Assembly (NCBI GenBank): GCA_963621145.1
Contig: CAVFDI010000018.1
Coordinates: 1 to 27,524 of the forward strand
Length of the DNA stretch: 27,524 bases
Origin: W0P28-013 sp963621145
GTDB taxonomy: Bacteria > Bacteroidota > Bacteroidia > Bacteroidales > Paludibacteraceae
Direction of reading: 5' to 3'
The notes beneath the pieces were generated by a model. It made no database searches. It was not told the DNA's origin and saw nothing but the letters and a program-made list of their open reading frames with translations. This document shows, one piece after another, positions 1-8,145 of the stretch (its first letter is position 1; each line of letters opens with the position of its first letter). The translations under genes were made by a program, and so were the position numbers.

Positions 1-15
1 GTTACAAATTGAAAC

Positions 16-48
16 AAAAAAAGAGACTCGAAAAAATTTTCGAGCCTC
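16..48 (-). terminator. Intrinsic terminator of the nucleotidyltransferase-galE operon
   Basis: On the minus strand a 12-bp stem (arms 37-48 and 23-34, one G-U pair) with a 2-nt loop is followed by seven T (complement of A16-A22). It lies about 50 bp after the galE stop codon, as expected for rho-independent termination. Confidence 0.8.
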
Positions 49-100
49 ATTTTCTTTAGAAATTTGCAGTTTCAGGTTTCTGTTCGAAAGCCTTCCACTT

Positions 101-1174
101 TTAATTTTCCTCCAGTTTTCCCATGCAGCGCAATTGCCAGAGCCAAGCCGAGCGCAGCGTGTCGTCGACCGAAGTTTTGGCCTTCCATTTCAGCACTTTT
201 TGCGCCAATGTTGGATTTGCCCAAACCTGCTCTATATCGCCTTCGCGGCGACCGACAATTTCGTAAGGCACTTTCACGCCATTCACTGCCTCGAAACGAG
301 TAATCAGTTCCATCACCGAAAGACCTTTGCCAGTGCCAAGGTTGAATACTTCCGGTTCCGTCAACTCCTTGTCGAGCAACCGCTCAACAGCCAACACATG
401 CGCCTCAGCCAAATCCATCACATTGATGTAGTCGCGAATGCAAGTGCCATCGGGCGTGTTGTAGTCGTTGCCAAAAATGCTGATTTTTTTGTACATTCCA
501 GCCGCCGTTTGCACCACAAATGGCACCAAATTGTTCGGTTTGCCATTGGGCAGTTCGCCAATGTAGGCCGATGGGTGCGCACCAATTGGATTAAAATAGC
601 GCAAAATGATGCTTTTCAGCGAGTTGTTGGCATGAACCGTATCGAAAATGATGCGTTCGCAAATCTGTTTGGTGTTGCCGTAAGGCGAAAGTGCCTTTTT
701 TATTGGCGCAGTCTCGTCTACTGGCAAAATGTCGGGCTGACCATAGACCGTGCAAGATGACGAAAAGACGATGCCTTCGACCTTGTGAATGGGCATCAGT
801 TCGAGCAGATTGACGAGGCTCACCACATTGTTGCGATAGTATTTCAGCGGCACTGCCACCGATTCGCCCACGGCCTTGCTTGCGGCAAAATGAATGATGG
901 CTTTTATGCCTTCGTATTTCGTAAAAAACTTGTCCATCGCCACATAGTCGGTGCAGTCGATGTTTTCGAACACGGGGCGTTTGCCAGTGATCTTCTCGAT
1001 GCCATTCAGCACATTGATGTTCGAGTTCGACAAGTTATCGACCACATAAACCTCGTAGCCAGCGTTCATCAGTGCCACCACGGTGTGCGAGCCGATGTAG
1101 CCCATACCGCCCGTCACAAGAATTTTATCGCCCGAAAAACCAAGAACCTTTTTTATAGTCTTTGTTATTTCCAT
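101..1174 (-). CDS. galE: UDP-glucose 4-epimerase
   Basis: This cytosolic short-chain dehydrogenase/reductase-type enzyme interconverts UDP-glucose and UDP-galactose with bound NAD, feeding galactose use and surface polysaccharide synthesis. Seen in the 357-residue protein: the Rossmann motif GGMGYIG at residues 22-28, the SSSC stretch at 138-141 that holds the catalytic Ser, and the Y165-xxx-K169 pair. The N-terminus is about 15 residues longer than in most GalE proteins, but no later ATG precedes the nucleotide-binding loop. Its ATG lies inside the last codons of the upstream nucleotidyltransferase (10-bp overlap), so the two are probably translated in a coupled way from one message. The terminator at 16-48 closes the unit. 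A specificity for UDP-GlcNAc/GalNAc or another NDP-sugar cannot be excluded from sequence alone. Confidence 0.93.
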   Translation of the reverse strand: MEITKTIKKVLGFSGDKILVTGGMGYIGSHTVVALMNAGYEVYVVDNLSNSNINVLNGIEKITGKRPVFENIDCTDYVAMDKFFTKYEGIKAIIHFAASKAVGESVAVPLKYYRNNVVSLVNLLELMPIHKVEGIVFSSSCTVYGQPDILPVDETAPIKKALSPYGNTKQICERIIFDTVHANNSLKSIILRYFNPIGAHPSAYIGELPNGKPNNLVPFVVQTAAGMYKKISIFGNDYNTPDGTCIRDYINVMDLAEAHVLAVERLLDKELTEPEVFNLGTGKGLSVMELITRFEAVNGVKVPYEIVGRREGDIEQVWANPTLAQKVLKWKAKTSVDDTLRSAWLWQLRCMGKLEEN

Positions 1175-2070
1175 AATTTCTGCGGATAAATGCCCTCGCG
1201 GACTAGTTTATTAACTGACAAAACCACTTGCGGACGGTCTTCGGCGTAGGTTACGCCAAACCATTTCGATGGCGTGTCGATGACCTCGCATTGCGCTTTG
1301 CCTTCCGTAATCAGTTGATTTACAACCGTTGGAATGTAGATTTCCGATTTTGGTTCCATGCCGTGCTGTTTCAAGAAATCGACAAACATGCGCTCCGAGT
1401 GTTCGAAATAATCAGGCGTGAAACCCCACATATTCATCGAAACTAGCGCACCAGCCTCGATGTTCTCGAACCGACCATCGGCAGTTGGGAATTGCACCAC
1501 GCCAGCGCGGCTTTCGATGTTGATGCGCTCCACCACATTGGTCAGCAGGTTGTGTTCGTCCACTTGGCAGATGCCGCGGTTCACCGATCCACTCTCCGAA
1601 AGCGTGTTTTCAATGTGGTAGCCAATCATGCAGTATTTGCCCTTCTGTCCTTCGACGCGTTGCAGAAAATCGGCCAGCAGCGCATACGATTCGCGACCGT
1701 AGAAATCGTCGGAATTGATCACAGCAAATGGCTCGTTTATCACATCTTTTGCCATCTGCACGGCATGATTTGTGCCCCATGGTTTCACGCGCTCTTTGTC
1801 GTACGGAATGCCTGCTGGAACGCTTGTCACATCTTGAAAAACCACTTCCACGGGAATGTGATTTTCGTATTTGCTCACAATTTGACTGCGAAATTCATCT
1901 TCGAAACTGTGGCGAATGACGAACACCACCTTACCAAAACCTGCGCGCAGAGCATCGTAGATGGAATAGTCCATAATGGTCTCGCCATTTGGTCCGATGC
2001 CATCGAGTTGTTTCAGGCTGCCGTAGCGGCTTCCCATGCCTGCGGCTAAAACTAAAAGTGTTGGTTTCAT
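1165..2070 (-). CDS. Sugar-phosphate nucleotidyltransferase family protein
   Basis: The NTP-transferase fold is shown by an N-terminal nucleotide-binding loop, LAAGMGSRYGSLKQLDG, at about residues 7-23, and a metal-binding-type INSDDFYG near residue 120. Proteins of this about 300-residue Bacteroidota family are usually annotated only as nucleotidyltransferase; the exact sugar is not known to me. I chose the ATG at 2070 because the protein then begins right at the first beta strand; an upstream in-frame ATG at 2157 would add 29 non-family residues, although it lies downstream of the promoter at 2171-2201 and is not physically impossible. The overlap with galE suggests that the product is an NDP-hexose that GalE epimerises, which is inference from context. 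Confidence 0.85.
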   Translation of the reverse strand: MKPTLLVLAAGMGSRYGSLKQLDGIGPNGETIMDYSIYDALRAGFGKVVFVIRHSFEDEFRSQIVSKYENHIPVEVVFQDVTSVPAGIPYDKERVKPWGTNHAVQMAKDVINEPFAVINSDDFYGRESYALLADFLQRVEGQKGKYCMIGYHIENTLSESGSVNRGICQVDEHNLLTNVVERINIESRAGVVQFPTADGRFENIEAGALVSMNMWGFTPDYFEHSERMFVDFLKQHGMEPKSEIYIPTVVNQLITEGKAQCEVIDTPSKWFGVTYAEDRPQVVLSVNKLVREGIYPQKLWK

Positions 2071-2170
2071 ATTTTCGTGATTTTTTTTAGATCGTAAGAA
2101 TATAGACTGCGGTTCAATAAACTCGCCCGTTCTACTCCACGATTTGTCAATTATCAATTGAAATTGGCGG

Positions 2171-2201
2171 CAAAATTACACTTTTTCTCGATACACTCAA
2201 A
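2171..2201 (-). promoter_or_regulatory. Promoter of the nucleotidyltransferase-galE operon
   Basis: On the minus strand, TTTG (2198-2201), a 19-bp spacer and TAATTTTG (2171-2178) match the Bacteroidota -33/-7 consensus TTTG...TAnnTTTG exactly. Transcription would begin near 2164. Confidence 0.75.
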
Positions 2202-2359
2202 CGCATTTTTCGGCTAAATTGCACAAAAACTGCCTAAAAATGTACCAATAGCACGCTCCAAAAAAGTTATCAACAGCATGCAACGGTTTCGATTTGTCGG
2301 CATTTACACACCATTTTGTCGATATTTTATCTTTTCGGCAAAAAAATTTGGTAAAACGC

Positions 2360-2390
2360 TTGGTAAAAGCAGAAAATTTTCTTATCTTTG
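2360..2390 (+). promoter_or_regulatory. Promoter of rpoD
   Basis: TTGG (2360-2363), a 19-bp spacer and TATCTTTG (2383-2390) fit the Bacteroidota primary-sigma consensus. The start would be near 2397, giving a leader of about 125 nt before the TTG start codon. Confidence 0.75.
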
Positions 2391-2523
2391 CGGTTCGGTT
2401 ATTGGCACGATATTTGCAGAATTTTTCGCGGATTTTGCAAAATAAATTGTTGTGTTTGGCCGTTTTCTAGAAAAAAAACACGCATTTTTTTCTGTTCAGA
2501 AACACTTTTAATTTCAAAATACA

Positions 2524-3396
2524 TTGAGACAATTAAAAATTACAAAGTCGATTACCAATCGCGAGAGTGCATCGCTCGACAAGTATCTGCAGGAGATTGG
2601 CCGCGAACCCCTCATCACTGTTGAAGAGGAGGTTGAATTGGCGCAACTCATCAAAAAGGGTGGTCCCGAAAGTGAGCGTGCAAAGGACAAATTGGTGAAA
2701 GCGAACTTGCGTTTCGTGGTGTCGGTTGCCAAGCAGTATCAAAACCAAGGTTTGAGTCTGCCCGACCTTATCAACGAAGGCAATCTTGGTCTGGTGAAAG
2801 CCGCCGAAAAGTTCGACGAGACGCGTGGTTTCAAGTTCATCTCGTATGCTGTGTGGTGGATTCGTCAATCCATTCTGCAAGCCTTGGCCGAGCAGTCGCG
2901 CATTGTGCGTTTGCCGCTCAACCAAGTGGGCTCGCTCAACAAGATTAACAAGGCACTGCAACGCTTCGAGCAGGAACACGAACGCCGTCCTTCGGCCGAA
3001 GAATTGGCCAACGTGTTGGATATTCCAGTCGACAAAATTGCCGATACGCTGAAAGTTCAAGGGCGTCACACCTCCATCGATGCGCCATTTGTTGAGGGCG
3101 AGGACAACAGTCTGATTGATGTGCTGCCAAACAACGACAGTCCCGTGGCCGATGGTAAACTGATGGACGAGTCGCTATCGAAAGAGATCGATCGCCTGTT
3201 CGAAACGCTGTCGCAGCGCGAAGCCGACATTGTGCGTATGTTTTTCGGCATCAATTGCCACGAGATGACACTCGAAGAGATTGGTGCTAAGTTTGCGCTT
3301 ACCCGCGAACGCGTACGCCAAATCAAAGAGAAGGCTCTGCGCAAGTTGAAAAACAACCCAGACAACAAAATTCTGAAAGGCTATCTCGGTCAGTAA
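2524..3396 (+). CDS. rpoD: Primary RNA polymerase sigma factor (sigma-70, RpoD/SigA type)
   Basis: Housekeeping sigma factor that directs core RNA polymerase to -33/-7 promoters. The 290-residue protein lacks the large region 1.1 and non-conserved region, as is usual for Bacteroidota RpoD. Region 1.2 (about 14-50, SLDKYLQEIGREPLIT), region 2 (about 55-130 with DLINEGNLGLVKAAEKFD and SYAVWWIRQSI), region 3 (about 140-205) and region 4 with a helix-turn-helix (TLEEIGAKFALTRERVRQIKEKALRKL, described here by its position near 240-270) are all present and in order. The start is a TTG: an in-frame TAA at 2509 blocks extension and no ATG lies near the N-terminus, while translation from TTG gives the family's normal N-terminus MRQLKITKS. 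It has its own promoter and terminator, so it is monocistronic. Confidence 0.96.
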   Translation: MRQLKITKSITNRESASLDKYLQEIGREPLITVEEEVELAQLIKKGGPESERAKDKLVKANLRFVVSVAKQYQNQGLSLPDLINEGNLGLVKAAEKFDETRGFKFISYAVWWIRQSILQALAEQSRIVRLPLNQVGSLNKINKALQRFEQEHERRPSAEELANVLDIPVDKIADTLKVQGRHTSIDAPFVEGEDNSLIDVLPNNDSPVADGKLMDESLSKEIDRLFETLSQREADIVRMFFGINCHEMTLEEIGAKFALTRERVRQIKEKALRKLKNNPDNKILKGYLGQ

Positions 3397-3420
3397 CTCA
3401 ATGACCGACAGCGAGTTAAC

Positions 3421-3454
3421 ACAAAGAGAGCAATTCGTTGCTCTCTTTGTTCTT
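3421..3454 (+). terminator. Intrinsic terminator of rpoD
   Basis: A perfect 13-bp stem (3421-3433 with 3438-3450) is closed by a TTCG tetraloop and ends in a T-rich run (TTTGTTCTT). It lies 24 bp after the rpoD stop. Confidence 0.88.
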
Positions 3455-3537
3455 AAAAGTTAGAGCATAGATTTTGAGAACATAGAAATGGATGCCACTC
3501 TTCACTTTACACACTTTTAACTTTATAGACTTTTCGC

Positions 3538-4983
3538 TTGAACAACAACATCTCAAACGCCGATAGGCTCGGCACGGACAACATAGGTAAATTGCTGGTG
3601 GAATACGCTTTGCCAGCCATCATTGCCATGGCTTCGTCGAGCATCTATCACATCATCGATAGCATATTTGTAGGACGTGGCGTAGGTGGCGCAGCCATTG
3701 CTGGTATGGCCATAACCATGCCAATAATGAACATCAGTTCGGCTTTTGGTGCCATGGTTGGCGTTGGTGCAGGTGCTACCATATCGCTGCGCTTGGGCGA
3801 AGGCAACAAAATGGCAGCCGAAAAGACACTCGGCAACGCTGCCCTGCTGAATGTAGTACTTGGCATCATGGTGATGGTGCTAATGTTGGTATTTCTCGAC
3901 CCTATTCTGATACTTTTCAGCGGCGGAAATGCCACAGCCGAAACGATAGAATATGCACGCCAATTTATGCAGATAATTTTGGCAGGAAATGTCATTACGC
4001 ACCTCTATCTTGGCATGAACGATTCGATTCGTGCTTCGGGCTATCCGCGCAAATCGATGACCATAGTGCTGACTACCGTTGCGGTGAATTTGGTGCTGAA
4101 TCCGCTGTTCATTTTCAAGTTTGGTTGGGGCATTCGCGGTTCGGCGGCTGCCACAGTCATTGCGCAATGCGTAGCGTTTGCCATTGCGCTGTCGCACCTC
4201 AGTTCGAGGAAAAATTTCATTCACTTCAGTCGCCGCTCGCTGCATTTCGAGTGGAAAATTATTGGGGGCATTCTGTCGATTGGACTTGCGCCGTTTCTTC
4301 TGAATCTGTGCGCCTCGCTGGTGGCTGCATTTGTGAACAATGCGCTGCTGCGCTTTGGCGGAACAGGCGCAAACGACGCTGTTACGGGCATTGCCGAAGG
4401 TCTTGGCGACATCTATGTGGGCGGCTACGGCATCGCCAACCGCGTGGTGCTGCTATTTATTATGGTGGTGCAAGGTTTGGCGCAAGGCATGCAGCCAATA
4501 GTGGGCTACAACTATGGTGCAGAAAAATTTGGTCGCGTACGCAAGGCACTTTTCTCGACCATTGGCTGTGCTGTGGGCGTGGCAACCATCGGATTTTTGA
4601 TAGCGCAACTGATGCCCGAAAAAATAGCACAACTCTTTGTCGATTCGAGCAAAGGCGGCAACGACCAAGCCATGATAGCCGCAGCCACACAGGGTTTGCG
4701 CATCATCATGCTCATTTTCCCATTGGTTGGTTTCCAAATTGTGACAGGTAACTTTTTCCAATATATCGGCAAAGCGCCGTTGGCAATTCTCAATTCGCTC
4801 ACTCGTCAGATGATTTTGCTGCTGCCGCTACTCTACTTTCTGCCGCAAACGCTCGGAGCCTACGGCGTGTGGATTTCGTTCCCAATTTCCGACGCTGGCG
4901 CCATTCTTCTGGCAGCCGTTTTGCTGATTTGGCAGATGAAAAAGATGAAACAGAGAGAGAAAGAGATTCTAATTGATAATTGA
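3538..4983 (+). CDS. MATE family efflux transporter
   Basis: Inner-membrane multidrug and toxic-compound extrusion protein, expected to export organic cations or metabolites using a sodium or proton gradient. The 481-residue sequence is almost wholly hydrophobic with about twelve membrane segments. It opens with the typical first helix (LLVEYALPAIIAMASSSIYHIIDSIFVG, near residues 20-47) and shows the internal duplication of the family, the second half starting near residue 240; the stretch QGMQPIVGYNYGA near 320 is a familiar MATE motif. The start is a TTG: an in-frame TAG at 3526 lies four codons upstream and the next ATG would cut into the first helix. The substrate cannot be told from sequence. 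The rpoD terminator separates it from the upstream gene. Confidence 0.92.
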   Translation: MNNNISNADRLGTDNIGKLLVEYALPAIIAMASSSIYHIIDSIFVGRGVGGAAIAGMAITMPIMNISSAFGAMVGVGAGATISLRLGEGNKMAAEKTLGNAALLNVVLGIMVMVLMLVFLDPILILFSGGNATAETIEYARQFMQIILAGNVITHLYLGMNDSIRASGYPRKSMTIVLTTVAVNLVLNPLFIFKFGWGIRGSAAATVIAQCVAFAIALSHLSSRKNFIHFSRRSLHFEWKIIGGILSIGLAPFLLNLCASLVAAFVNNALLRFGGTGANDAVTGIAEGLGDIYVGGYGIANRVVLLFIMVVQGLAQGMQPIVGYNYGAEKFGRVRKALFSTIGCAVGVATIGFLIAQLMPEKIAQLFVDSSKGGNDQAMIAAATQGLRIIMLIFPLVGFQIVTGNFFQYIGKAPLAILNSLTRQMILLLPLLYFLPQTLGAYGVWISFPISDAGAILLAAVLLIWQMKKMKQREKEILIDN

Positions 4984-5040
4984 AAATTATCGCGCAAAAA
5001 ATGGACAGTGCATAATTTTCAAATCTTCAAATCAATAACT

Positions 5041-5132
5041 AAAAATCAGAAATCTAGAAATCAGAAATTAATCTCACTAACTCCGCCTAAATCGTTAAAC
5101 TTATCAACTTTTCAACCCATCAACTTATCAAC
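5041..5132 (+). repeat. Degenerate 7/8-bp tandem tracts upstream of nth
   Basis: Two tracts fill the space before nth. At 5041-5071 AAATCAG-like units repeat every 7-8 bp. At 5093-5132 five units of 8 bp stand in strict register (CGTTAAAC, then TTATCAAC, TTTTCAAC, CCATCAAC, TTATCAAC), ending six bases before the TTG start. They resemble the tracts in the other intergenic spaces. Confidence 0.75.
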
Positions 5133-5138
5133 TGAAAC

Positions 5139-5804
5139 TTGACTACCCAGCAACGATACACAAAAATTCTAGCGTGGTTTCAGGCGAATTTTCCTGAAGC
5201 GCAGAGCGAGCTGAAGTTTGCCAACAATTTTCAGTTGCTGGTGGCTGTGGTGCTTTCGGCGCAATGTACCGACAAACGCGTGAATGCTATCACGCCAGCA
5301 CTTTTCGAGCGTTTTTCAACTATCGAATCGATGGCCGAAGCCAACGTTGCCGACATTCGTGAAATGATTCGCAGCGTGTCGTACCCAAACAGCAAAGCCG
5401 CCTATCTGAAGGGCATTGCAGAGAAGATTTTGAGCGATTTTGGCGGCGAAGTGCCATCGGACATCGGCCAACTACAAACGCTGCCTGGCGTGGGACGCAA
5501 AACGGCCAATGTGGTTACCGCCGTGGCATTCGGGCAACCGCGAATGGCTGTGGATACGCATGTTTTCCGCATTTCGGAACGATTGGGACTAACAACGGGA
5601 AGCAAATCGCCGCTACAAACCGAATTAACACTGACAAAGCACATTCCCGAAAAATTGATACCCAACGCGCACCATTGGCTGCTGCTGCACGGTCGCTACA
5701 TCTGCACCGCCCGCAAACCAAAATGCCAAGAATGCGGACTGCACCCCTATTGCCGGCATTTTAGTAAAAGTGAGGAGTTAGCAGTGAGCAGTGTTTTTGA
5801 GTGA
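5139..5804 (+). CDS. nth: Endonuclease III (DNA glycosylase/AP lyase)
   Basis: Base-excision repair enzyme that removes oxidised pyrimidines and nicks at abasic sites. Seen: helix-hairpin-helix LPGVGRKTANVV near residues 112-123 with the catalytic Lys, the catalytic Asp in VDTHVFR near 138, and a complete iron-sulfur loop C-x6-C-x2-C-x5-C (CTARKPKCQECGLHPYC, near 188-204). The length of 221 residues is normal. The start is TTG: an in-frame TGA lies directly two codons upstream (5133) and the next Met is deep inside the protein. The last about 13 residues (after CRHFSK) are translated from the GA-rich tract that continues into the spacer, so the natural family C-terminus has been extended by repeat sequence. 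Confidence 0.95.
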   Translation: MTTQQRYTKILAWFQANFPEAQSELKFANNFQLLVAVVLSAQCTDKRVNAITPALFERFSTIESMAEANVADIREMIRSVSYPNSKAAYLKGIAEKILSDFGGEVPSDIGQLQTLPGVGRKTANVVTAVAFGQPRMAVDTHVFRISERLGLTTGSKSPLQTELTLTKHIPEKLIPNAHHWLLLHGRYICTARKPKCQECGLHPYCRHFSKSEELAVSSVFE

Positions 5805-6016
5805 GGAATTAGGAATGAGAAGTGATGCGGCAGAGCCGCAATTTCAGAATTTCAAATTTCAGATTAAACTATTAGAAACTTAGAAACAGCGCGAGGCGCG
5901 AGAAACATAGAAAAAAAATTTTGCCAGCAAATTTAAGAAACTAGAAATTAGAAACCAGGAATTTTGAAACCCGCGCAAAGCACAACTTGAAACCTGAAAC
6001 TCTGAAATTTGAAATT
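5766..6016 (+). repeat. Degenerate heptamer tracts between nth and prmA
   Basis: Four tracts: GA-rich 5766-5823 (words such as GTGAGGAGTTAG, GAGGAATTAGGAATGAG) that overlaps the nth 3' end; 5840-5890 and 5935-5972 built on GAAATTA/GAAACCA-like 7-mers; and 5988-6016 with TGAAACC, an 8-base unit, then TGAAATT twice in register, ending two bases before the prmA ATG. A small hairpin (5826-5831 with 5835-5840) lies within the region. Confidence 0.75.
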
Positions 6017-6018
6017 CT

Positions 6019-6861
6019 ATGAACTACACCAAAATAACATTCCGTTTTGCCGACGATGCTGAGCCGTTTGTGGCTGACATTATTGCGGCGCAACTTGGCG
6101 AGATTGGCTTCGACAGTTTCGAGGAGACTACACTCGGTTTTGTTGGCTACTGCCCTACCAACAATTTCGATGAGACAGAGATGACACGCGCCATCGAAAG
6201 CCTTCCATGCCATGTGAGCTACCGCTACCGCATTGAACAGATGGAGGATAAAGACTGGAACGAGGCGTGGGAACAGAACTCATTCGAGCCAATCGACATC
6301 GACCAACGCTGCATTATTTTCGGAACAAAAGATGCTGGAAAATTCAATTGCGAATGCCCTATCTTGATAAATCCAAAGCAGGCATTCGGCAGCGGCCATC
6401 ACCAAACTACACGACTGATTATCAGCCATTTGCTCGATTTTGATTTGAACGGCAAATCGGTTTTGGACATGGGTTGCGGCACAGGCGTTTTGGGCATAGT
6501 GGCAGCCAAGCGCGGAGCAAAAAATGTGGTGGCAATCGACATTGACGAGTGGTCGCAACGCAACGCCAAAGAGAATGCTGCGCTGAATGGCGTGAGCGAC
6601 TGCATTGAGGTTCGCTTAGGCAGTGCGGAACAGATTGGCGGCGACCATTTCGACCTGATTTTGGCGAACATCAACCGCAACATTCTGCTCGACCAAATGG
6701 CTTCCTACGCAGCGGCACTGAATGCTGACGGAACGCTGATAATCAGCGGTTTCTACTCGTCAGATGTGCCAATTTTGCAAGAGAAAGCGAAAGAATTTAG
6801 CCTAAAACTCATCGCTCAAAAGTCGGACGACGACTGGACCATGTGCGTGCTGAAGAAATGA
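6019..6861 (+). CDS. prmA: Ribosomal protein L11 methyltransferase
   Basis: SAM-dependent enzyme that methylates lysines and the N-terminus of ribosomal protein L11 in the cytosol. The 280-residue protein has the family's N-terminal substrate-recognition domain (about 1-95, with DKDWNEAWEQNSFEP), the linker motif GSGHHQTTR near residue 132, the SAM-binding motif VLDMGCGTGVLGIVAAKRGA near 150-169, and LANINRNILL near 214-223, the catalytic-domain motif of PrmA. It starts at the ATG directly after a TGAAATT heptamer tract. It is probably transcribed alone or with nth; no terminator or clear promoter lies between them. The 3' end converges on the glycosyltransferase with a gap of only 7 bp. Confidence 0.94.
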   Translation: MNYTKITFRFADDAEPFVADIIAAQLGEIGFDSFEETTLGFVGYCPTNNFDETEMTRAIESLPCHVSYRYRIEQMEDKDWNEAWEQNSFEPIDIDQRCIIFGTKDAGKFNCECPILINPKQAFGSGHHQTTRLIISHLLDFDLNGKSVLDMGCGTGVLGIVAAKRGAKNVVAIDIDEWSQRNAKENAALNGVSDCIEVRLGSAEQIGGDHFDLILANINRNILLDQMASYAAALNADGTLIISGFYSSDVPILQEKAKEFSLKLIAQKSDDDWTMCVLKK

Positions 6862-6868
6862 ATAAAGC

Positions 6869-7885
6869 TCATTCATCAAATTGCTCCACAAATTGGATAA
6901 AATCATTTTTAATTTTTTCCCAATTATATTTTTCGTGTGATAGCCTGAGCGCGTTGTCACAATGCGACTGATAAAGTTCTCTATCTTGAATGTAGCGAAC
7001 AATCGCATTTGCGGCTTCATCTGAAGATTCTACCAATGTCATACAACTATCACATTCAGAAACTCCTTTGCGAATTGCTTTGAGGTTGGAATATATACTC
7101 GGTCGACCACACGCAAGATAGTAGAATAATTTAATTGGGAGACAATGCGAATTTTCAATATCATTGTCGCGTAGGTCAAGGAACAAATCGTAATCGCCTA
7201 TTTTTTCACAGAATTCCTCGAACGGCAAATAAGGAGTGAAATTAATTTCCACTTCTGAAGTCTGTACAGATTCTTTTGTGTCAGAAATAATTTCCAACAA
7301 AATATGCGTGTCGGTGCAATGTTTTTGCGCTTTCACTACGGCATCGAGAACACGAAAAAATCCCTTCTCTTTTGTTAGCGGGCCAGCATAGAGTATTTTG
7401 CATTTATGCGTAATATCGTGTGGAGGCTCTACCTTATCAAAATAATTTAGGTCGGGATAGTATGGCAAATAGAGATATTTCTTAAATGGAAATAAAACGC
7501 GAAAAGGAATGGCTTTGTAATGCTCGCCAAATATGAAAGCATCGCTGCGTATCCCCACCCAAAAGTTAGCGACAGACATTAAAATGGCTTTTATCCATCG
7601 TTGTGGGATTGATAATCCTCGAAGATTTTTTTTTGAAGGATACCATTCTGTAATATCGTAGATTCGTGTAACGCGCCTGACTGCAAGCGACTTAAAAAAA
7701 GCGCGTGGAGTATCAAAAATGATTACTGAACAATCCGTGTTTTCAATCAAGCAATTATTTTCGAATGCCTCTTTACAAAAGAAATCGACAGCGAGTCCTG
7801 TGCACGACAGAGCCAATCCTTGATGAAATCCTACGCGGTCATCGTTAGAATAGTGTGCTGATTGTATAAAAAGTATTCGTTGCAT
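6869..7885 (-). CDS. Glycosyltransferase, GT-B fold (GT4-like)
   Basis: Probable glycosyltransferase for surface polysaccharide or lipid-linked sugar. The N-terminal half begins with a Rossmann-type strand (MQRILFIQSAHYSNDDRV) and contains YDITEWYPS; the C-terminal half holds the classical donor-site features KILYAGPLTKEKGFFRVLDAV near residue 173 and a degenerate EX7E-type region (LPIKLFYYLACGRPSIYSN near 262). Start: I prefer the ATG at 7885, where the Rossmann strand begins; an in-frame GTG at 7936 lies 3 bp after the upstream stop and would add 17 residues. The gene is visibly more AT-rich than its neighbours and sits beside a decayed toxin-like locus, so acquisition by transfer is likely. 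Donor and acceptor are unknown. Confidence 0.82.
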   Translation of the reverse strand: MQRILFIQSAHYSNDDRVGFHQGLALSCTGLAVDFFCKEAFENNCLIENTDCSVIIFDTPRAFFKSLAVRRVTRIYDITEWYPSKKNLRGLSIPQRWIKAILMSVANFWVGIRSDAFIFGEHYKAIPFRVLFPFKKYLYLPYYPDLNYFDKVEPPHDITHKCKILYAGPLTKEKGFFRVLDAVVKAQKHCTDTHILLEIISDTKESVQTSEVEINFTPYLPFEEFCEKIGDYDLFLDLRDNDIENSHCLPIKLFYYLACGRPSIYSNLKAIRKGVSECDSCMTLVESSDEAANAIVRYIQDRELYQSHCDNALRLSHEKYNWEKIKNDFIQFVEQFDE

Positions 7886-7938
7886 AAAAAAACGAACAAA
7901 ATTCAGTCGAAAATGATTTTTTGCAGAAAACAGCACTT

Positions 7939-8145
7939 TTATTTCATTCGCTGGTATAGTGCTACAGGTCCTTCGTGCCAGAGTTTCGTGTTTTCTTGTT
8001 CGAGCTGGCTATACATTTCCGATTGATAGATGCGACACACGGCATCAACCACATTCATGCCTGTATCTTCGACAAGCATGGCGACAATTCTACTCACTTT
8101 CGATGGCAAAAGCAAATATAAATTTCGTTGATTGATTTCGGTCAC
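7939..8145 (-). CDS. Small conserved-type protein next to a DUF3990 remnant
   Basis: Predicted 68-residue soluble alpha-helical protein beginning with GTG. The start overlaps the stop of the upstream DUF3990-like frame (GTGA), the arrangement expected for a translationally coupled pair. The C-terminal words SEMYSQLEQENTKLWHEGPVALYQ resemble small proteins that accompany DUF3990 genes in Bacteroidota (DUF3791-like partners), which is family memory rather than a tested match. In such loci the small proteins are suspected antitoxin-like partners; with the DUF3990 frame broken here, it may be a left-over. The glycosyltransferase follows within 3 bp of its stop if that gene's GTG start is used. 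Confidence 0.6.
   Translation of the reverse strand: MTEINQRNLYLLLPSKVSRIVAMLVEDTGMNVVDAVCRIYQSEMYSQLEQENTKLWHEGPVALYQRMK

Larger units (their letters stand above)
2071..2523. other. Divergent intergenic region between the nucleotidyltransferase and rpoD
   Basis: About 450 bp without a supported gene. It is AT-rich and holds two opposed Bacteroidota-type promoters (minus at 2171-2201, plus at 2360-2390), leaving a leader of roughly 90 nt for the nucleotidyltransferase and about 125 nt for rpoD. I see no conserved RNA fold or small ORF in it. Confidence 0.7.

Noticed and set aside
2267..2275. DnaA-box-like TTATCAACA before rpoD
   Set aside because: A single site with one mismatch, no cluster of boxes and no dnaA/dnaN nearby; no case for an origin.
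4977..4993. Inverted repeat at the MATE stop codon as a terminator
   Set aside because: A 7-bp, pure A/T-rich stem (one G/C pair) with no T run after it.
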